This document shows positions 8,270 through 10,314 of a stretch of 10,314 nt of DNA, piece after piece. The translations under genes and the position numbers were made by a program. Origin of the DNA: Clostridia bacterium (lineage in GTDB: Bacteria; Bacillota; Clostridia; UMGS1883); assembly GCA_017441965.1 (NCBI GenBank), contig JAFSBF010000121.1, positions 1 through 10,314 of the forward strand, read 5' to 3'. The first letter of the stretch is position 1; each line of letters begins with the position of its first letter. Below the pieces are notes generated by a model that did not search any database, had not been told where the DNA came from, and saw only the letters and a program-made list of their open reading frames with translations.

Positions 8270-8332
8270 TTTACTTTCAGACAAAATAAAGTAAAAGTAA
8301 AAATATGCAGCTGCAAATACAAATAAGCTCAT
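8249..8332 (-). CDS. Phe/Tyr-rich leader peptide of the aro operon
   Basis: A 27-codon ORF starts with ATG at 8332 and ends with TAA at 8251-8249, under an AAGGAGA ribosome binding site (8339-8345). It encodes five Phe and three Tyr, including the uninterrupted run YFYFYF at residues 10-15 and two further Phe at 4 and 6. There is no Trp. It comes 24-33 bases after the predicted transcription start and ends 23 bases before the terminator stem. Composition, position and signals match leader peptides of ribosome-mediated attenuators such as pheL of enteric bacteria, although it is not claimed to be homologous. Ribosome stalling at the aromatic codons when charged tRNA-Phe or tRNA-Tyr is scarce would favour antitermination of the whole aromatic operon. 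The peptide itself is probably not functional after synthesis. Confidence 0.88.
   Translation of the reverse strand: MSLFVFAAAYFYFYFILSESKSDLCCE
8252..8317 (-). promoter_or_regulatory. leader RNA hairpin (1:2 pause structure) over the aromatic codons
   Basis: An 11-bp perfect inner stem joins 8298-8288 with 8277-8267 around a 10-base loop. Its 5' arm is made of leader codons 12-15 (Tyr-Phe-Tyr-Phe). An outer stem of eight pairs (one G-U) joins 8317-8310 with 8259-8252, the latter ending at the leader stop codon. The hairpin therefore places the sensing codons in the strand that a stalled ribosome would mask. That would free the 3' strand for antiterminator pairing. Confidence 0.75.
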
Positions 8333-8363
8333 GTCTTTTCTCCTTCAAAAATTTCTTACGCTC

Positions 8364-8393
8364 ATATTAGCACAATTACCCTTGCCTTGTCAA
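8364..8393 (-). promoter_or_regulatory. promoter of the leader and aro operon
   Basis: On the minus strand there is a consensus -35 TTGACA (8393-8388), an 18-base spacer and -10 TAATAT (8369-8364). A TG one base before the -10 gives an extended -10. The stretch just upstream of -35 is a long A/T tract (8394-8413) that could act as an UP element. Transcription should start near 8357, about 24 bases before the leader ATG. The htrA stop codon is only 30 bases upstream of the -35. Confidence 0.85.
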
Positions 8394-8423
8394 CAAAAAT
8401 TTTTAAATTTTGTAAAAAGAAAA

Positions 8424-9842
8424 TTATTCGGCTTCCTTGGTATTCTCACTTCGGTTACTGAGCGTTACCTTTAACACCTTTTCTTCGTATCCCGACTCTC
8501 CACCGGGGATTTTAACAGTAACCTCAACCTTTTCGCCTGCCTTATAATATCTTAATCTTTCCTGCAACTGAGCAATTGTCGTAATTGTGTATCCGTCAAA
8601 TTTTGTTATTACATATCCTTTTTTTATTCCTGCCTTCTGTGCACCAAGGTCATCCATGACAGACTCTACAAATACACCCACAGGTATGCCGAAGGTCTGC
8701 GACATTGACGAGGAAACATCTGCACCCGTTATTCCTAAAAACCCCTGCTTTTCCTCATCAACCACACTGCGTGTGCGTCTGAGCATCAGTTCATCAATTA
8801 TACTGCCGACATCTGAAATCGGGATGGCATATCCCATTCCCTCAACGCCTGTTGTGGCAATTTTCACGGAATTAATACCGATTACATTACCCTGCATATC
8901 AAGAAGTGCACCGCCGCTGTTCCCCTGATTGATTGCCGCATCTGTCTGAATAAAGGAATTTGTTACAACAGAAGAGCCGTCTGCACTTTCCATTGTGATT
9001 TTTCTGTTAACTGCACTTATTATTCCCGTTGTAACAGACTGACCGTAGCCAAGTGCGTTACCGATTGCAACTACCTGGTCACCGGGCTTTAATGCACTGG
9101 AATCACCGATTGTCGCAACCTTAATCTGAGAGAGAACATCAGCAGGAATATCTTTAAGCGCAACTGCAATAACCGCTAAGTCCTTGTCTGAATCATATCC
9201 CTTTACAATAGCAGTGGGAATATCCTCACTTTCAAGAATTGAGCTTTGCGAATTTGCACCGCCCTCTTGTGCCTGCATTTCAAGCTTACTTTCGACGGGG
9301 CTGAATACAACACTAAGTTCCTTTGAATTTGCTACAACGTGGTAGTTTGTAACTATAAGAAGCTCCGTATCGTTTTTGCCTATTATTATACCGCTGCCCG
9401 AGCTTGTGCTCTCCTGCGAATATTTGCCGAAAAACGTCATAACATCAGAAACACTGCGGTTAGTAATTGCAACAATTGCGCCCATACATTCATCAGCAAT
9501 TGCAGTAACATTTGAAATCTGCCCCGAAGCTGTGTTTTCCGCCTTATTAAGCGCTACATTTGTAGAGCCTATGGAGATTTTGGACATTCCTATCTTTGTG
9601 GAAATACTGCTTGAAAAACCAAATGCAGCACCAAACACAATTCCCGCAACCAGAGAAAGGGCGATTACCCTTGCCCACTTCCCCGCCTTTTTCTTTTCCT
9701 TGCGTGTCAGTGTAAATTCAGGCATTGCCTCTGCCTTTTCCTCCTGCACTGTTTCTTCCTCCAGAGTATTTTCCGTATCTTTTTCTTCTTCGTTTATTAT
9801 TTCACCCTCTATAATACTGCTGTTTTCAAATTCGTTATTCAT
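8424..9842 (-). CDS. membrane-anchored HtrA/DegP-like serine protease with PDZ domain
   Basis: The 472-residue protein looks like a cell-surface quality-control protease. Residues 1-55 are a cytoplasmic tail, very acidic at first (Glu-rich to about 39) and then basic. A single membrane segment follows at about 57-79. The trypsin-like domain has the triad His168 (VTNYHVVA), Asp221 (DKDLAVIAV) and Ser309 (NQGNSGGALL), and GMGYAIP at 336-341 is typical of HtrA. One PDZ domain spans about 366-465. Between His168 and Asp221 there is a low-complexity Gln/Ser/Glu-rich insertion (about 188-210) that makes this spacing longer than usual. The ATG has a GGAGG site six bases upstream. It is transcribed from its own promoter, and its biology is unrelated to the downstream aromatic genes. 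The member (htrA, htrB or degP) cannot be chosen by eye. Confidence 0.92.
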   Translation of the reverse strand: MNNEFENSSIIEGEIINEEEKDTENTLEEETVQEEKAEAMPEFTLTRKEKKKAGKWARVIALSLVAGIVFGAAFGFSSSISTKIGMSKISIGSTNVALNKAENTASGQISNVTAIADECMGAIVAITNRSVSDVMTFFGKYSQESTSSGSGIIIGKNDTELLIVTNYHVVANSKELSVVFSPVESKLEMQAQEGGANSQSSILESEDIPTAIVKGYDSDKDLAVIAVALKDIPADVLSQIKVATIGDSSALKPGDQVVAIGNALGYGQSVTTGIISAVNRKITMESADGSSVVTNSFIQTDAAINQGNSGGALLDMQGNVIGINSVKIATTGVEGMGYAIPISDVGSIIDELMLRRTRSVVDEEKQGFLGITGADVSSSMSQTFGIPVGVFVESVMDDLGAQKAGIKKGYVITKFDGYTITTIAQLQERLRYYKAGEKVEVTVKIPGGESGYEEKVLKVTLSNRSENTKEAE

Positions 9843-9887
9843 AATGCTTCCTCCGCTTCAAAATAGTCCTCAAAATTTCTTTTTTCT

Positions 9888-9916
9888 ATTATATCATAAA
9901 ACTTAAATACATACAA
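9888..9916 (-). promoter_or_regulatory. promoter of the HtrA-like gene
   Basis: The minus strand shows a perfect -10 TATAAT (9893-9888) preceded by TGA, an extended -10. A weak -35 TTGTAT (9916-9911) sits 17 bases upstream. The expected start is near 9881, giving a leader of about 40 bases. No CIRCE, CtsR-type repeat or other stress operator was recognised around it. Confidence 0.65.
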
Positions 9917-9973
9917 ACATTATTTATTTTATGAATTTTTTTTTAATTTCTTCATTATTTTTCTAAAAAGTGG

Positions 9974-10002
9974 TTGCATTTTTTATTTTTGTGCAGTATA
10001 AT
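9974..10002 (+). promoter_or_regulatory. promoter of the tRNA-Asn locus
   Basis: On the plus strand, -35 TTGCAT (9974-9979) and -10 TATAAT (9997-10002) are separated by exactly 17 bases. The predicted start lies about 11 bases before the tRNA 5' end, as expected for a tRNA operon. The promoter looks intact even though the RNA gene behind it is not. The rest of the gene-free stretch 9843-10019 is T-rich with no further recognisable element. Confidence 0.72.
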
Positions 10003-10019
10003 AACGTAGAAGTTAATAT

Positions 10020-10186
10020 TCCTCCTTAGCTCAGTCGGTAGAGCACGCGGCTGTTAACTGGAACGAGCCTGACCGCTGCCGGTGGCAGATGAAGGGAGGG
10101 CGAGTTCGGAGAAAATAGGGAGTAATATGAGCGGCAGCGAAATAGTACGACCATATGTTGGACCGGTCGTTGGTTCGAACCAACGA
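10020..10186 (+). pseudogene. interrupted tRNA-Asn(GTT), copy 1
   Basis: Bases 10020-10057 form a flawless tRNA-Asn 5' half: acceptor strand TCCTCCT, a paired D-arm (GCTC/GAGC) with the GG loop signature, anticodon stem strand CGCGG, and the loop CTGTTAA with anticodon GTT at 10053-10055. After 10058 the expected 3' stem (CCGCG) is absent. Instead about 104 bases of unrelated, GC-richer sequence follow (10059-10162). A T-arm-like piece (GTTGGTTCGAACCAAC, 10169-10184) then appears with a six-base instead of seven-base loop. The acceptor 3' strand and CCA are missing; the sequence runs into an A-rich stretch. As a single unit it cannot fold as a tRNA. It could be a decayed copy, the site of an insertion, or the product of a faulty assembly. 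Confidence 0.7.
10167..10186. repeat. 20-bp perfect palindrome at the T-arm remnant
   Basis: The 20 bases centred on TTCGAA read identically on both strands. The sequence arises from the T-arm stem of tRNA copy 1, in which one loop base is lost and the arm has become fully symmetrical. It is followed by five A on the plus strand. No T tract follows on either strand, so it is not an evident terminator. Confidence 0.8.
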
Positions 10187-10211
10187 AAAACAATATTTGA
10201 AAATTAAAAAT

Positions 10212-10287
10212 TACTCCATAGCTCAGTCGGTATAGCACGCCGCTGTTAACCGCGGTGTCGTTGGTTGGAGTCCAACAGGGGGAGCCA
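10212..10287 (+). tRNA. degenerate tRNA-Asn(GTT), copy 2
   Basis: The span has the correct 76-base length, the anticodon GTT at 10245-10247 and an encoded CCA at 10285-10287. Relative to copy 1, its 5' half has four changes in 39 bases, each of which breaks a stem pair: acceptor position 2 (A opposite G), acceptor position 7 (A opposite A), the last D-stem pair (C opposite T) and one anticodon-stem pair (C opposite C). In the T-loop the nearly universal C56 is G (TTGGAGT). The 3' half is otherwise regular. These faults suggest a pseudogene or sequencing/assembly errors rather than an efficient tRNA. There is no visible terminator before the window ends. Confidence 0.55.
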
Positions 10288-10314
10288 AAATAGACAAACA
10301 CATTTTATAAAATA

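Noticed and set aside
8188..8357. T-box riboswitch in the leader
   Set aside because: The conserved T-box sequence pairing with the tRNA acceptor end and a specifier stem were not found, and the leader of about 170 bases is short for one. The translated aromatic ORF explains the region better.
8393..8413. Terminator for htrA
   Set aside because: The stem is entirely A/T and needs a bulge. It has no separate T tract and overlaps the position expected for an UP element of the next promoter.
852..9906. Plus-strand open frames antisense to the aromatic genes and htrA
   Set aside because: All lie opposite genes with complete family motifs, lack consistent ribosome binding sites and resemble no protein family.
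10127..10204. Plus-strand 26-codon ORF with an AGGGAG site upstream (ATG at 10127)
   Set aside because: It crosses the tRNA T-arm remnant and its palindrome, shows no recognisable protein pattern, and is short enough to occur by chance. Kept only as a remote possibility.
10058..10249. Group I intron in the tRNA anticodon loop
   Set aside because: The length is near the lower limit known for such introns, but I could not recognise the paired core (P3-P7) motifs. The segment ends with a repeat of the tRNA 5' half, which points to duplication instead.
10026..10301. Minus-strand open frame of 91 codons across the tRNA locus
   Set aside because: It is the antisense of both tRNA copies. Such frames are a common artefact over tRNA genes, and it has no credible start signals.
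1..10314. CRISPR arrays, insertion sequences, phage genes or replication origin
   Set aside because: No regularly spaced repeats, transposase or integrase motifs, terminal inverted repeats or DnaA-box clusters were seen.

Overview
The window is most consistent with a chromosomal segment from a moderately AT-rich Gram-positive bacterium, probably in the Clostridia. The basis is strong GGAGG-type ribosome binding sites, sigma-A-like promoters, a clostridial-style EPSP synthase and chorismate synthase, and a membrane-anchored HtrA protease. Genus or family cannot be assigned from the sequence alone.

Bases 78-8393 hold one compact minus-strand operon that covers the whole shikimate pathway and both branches from prephenate. 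In transcription order it reads: promoter, aromatic leader peptide, intrinsic terminator (attenuator), DAHP synthase, prephenate dehydrogenase (tyrA), 3-dehydroquinate synthase (aroB), EPSP synthase (aroA), chorismate synthase (aroC), chorismate mutase-prephenate dehydratase (pheA), a fused shikimate dehydrogenase-shikimate kinase (aroE-aroK), and type II 3-dehydroquinate dehydratase (aroQ). Ten activities sit on eight polypeptides. They are enough to go from phosphoenolpyruvate plus erythrose 4-phosphate to phenylpyruvate and 4-hydroxyphenylpyruvate, leaving only transamination. Gaps are 1-14 nt or overlaps, so the genes are almost certainly co-transcribed and translationally coupled.

The main regulatory discovery lies at 8188-8393. 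An unlisted 27-codon ORF has eight Phe/Tyr codons, including the run Tyr-Phe-Tyr-Phe-Tyr-Phe, and no Trp codon. It has its own promoter and Shine-Dalgarno sequence. It is followed by mutually exclusive hairpins and a perfect 13-bp terminator with a T7 tract just before the DAHP synthase gene. This is the layout of ribosome-mediated transcription attenuation sensing charged tRNA-Phe and tRNA-Tyr. Enzyme-level feedback is also likely through the N-terminal domain of the DAHP synthase and the ACT domain of PheA.

Upstream of the operon (8424-9842, same strand) is a separate gene for a membrane-anchored HtrA/DegP-like serine protease with one PDZ domain and its own extended -10 promoter. The region 9843-10019 is a divergent promoter region. 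To its right, on the plus strand, a good promoter drives a damaged tRNA-Asn(GTT) locus. The first copy has a perfect 5' half, then about 104 nt of foreign sequence, then only a T-arm-like remnant. The second copy has a well-preserved 3' half with encoded CCA but a 5' half carrying four stem-breaking changes. The intact 5' half of copy 1 and the 3' half of copy 2 fit each other almost perfectly. This may be tandem-copy decay, an insertion, or an assembly artefact near a contig end.
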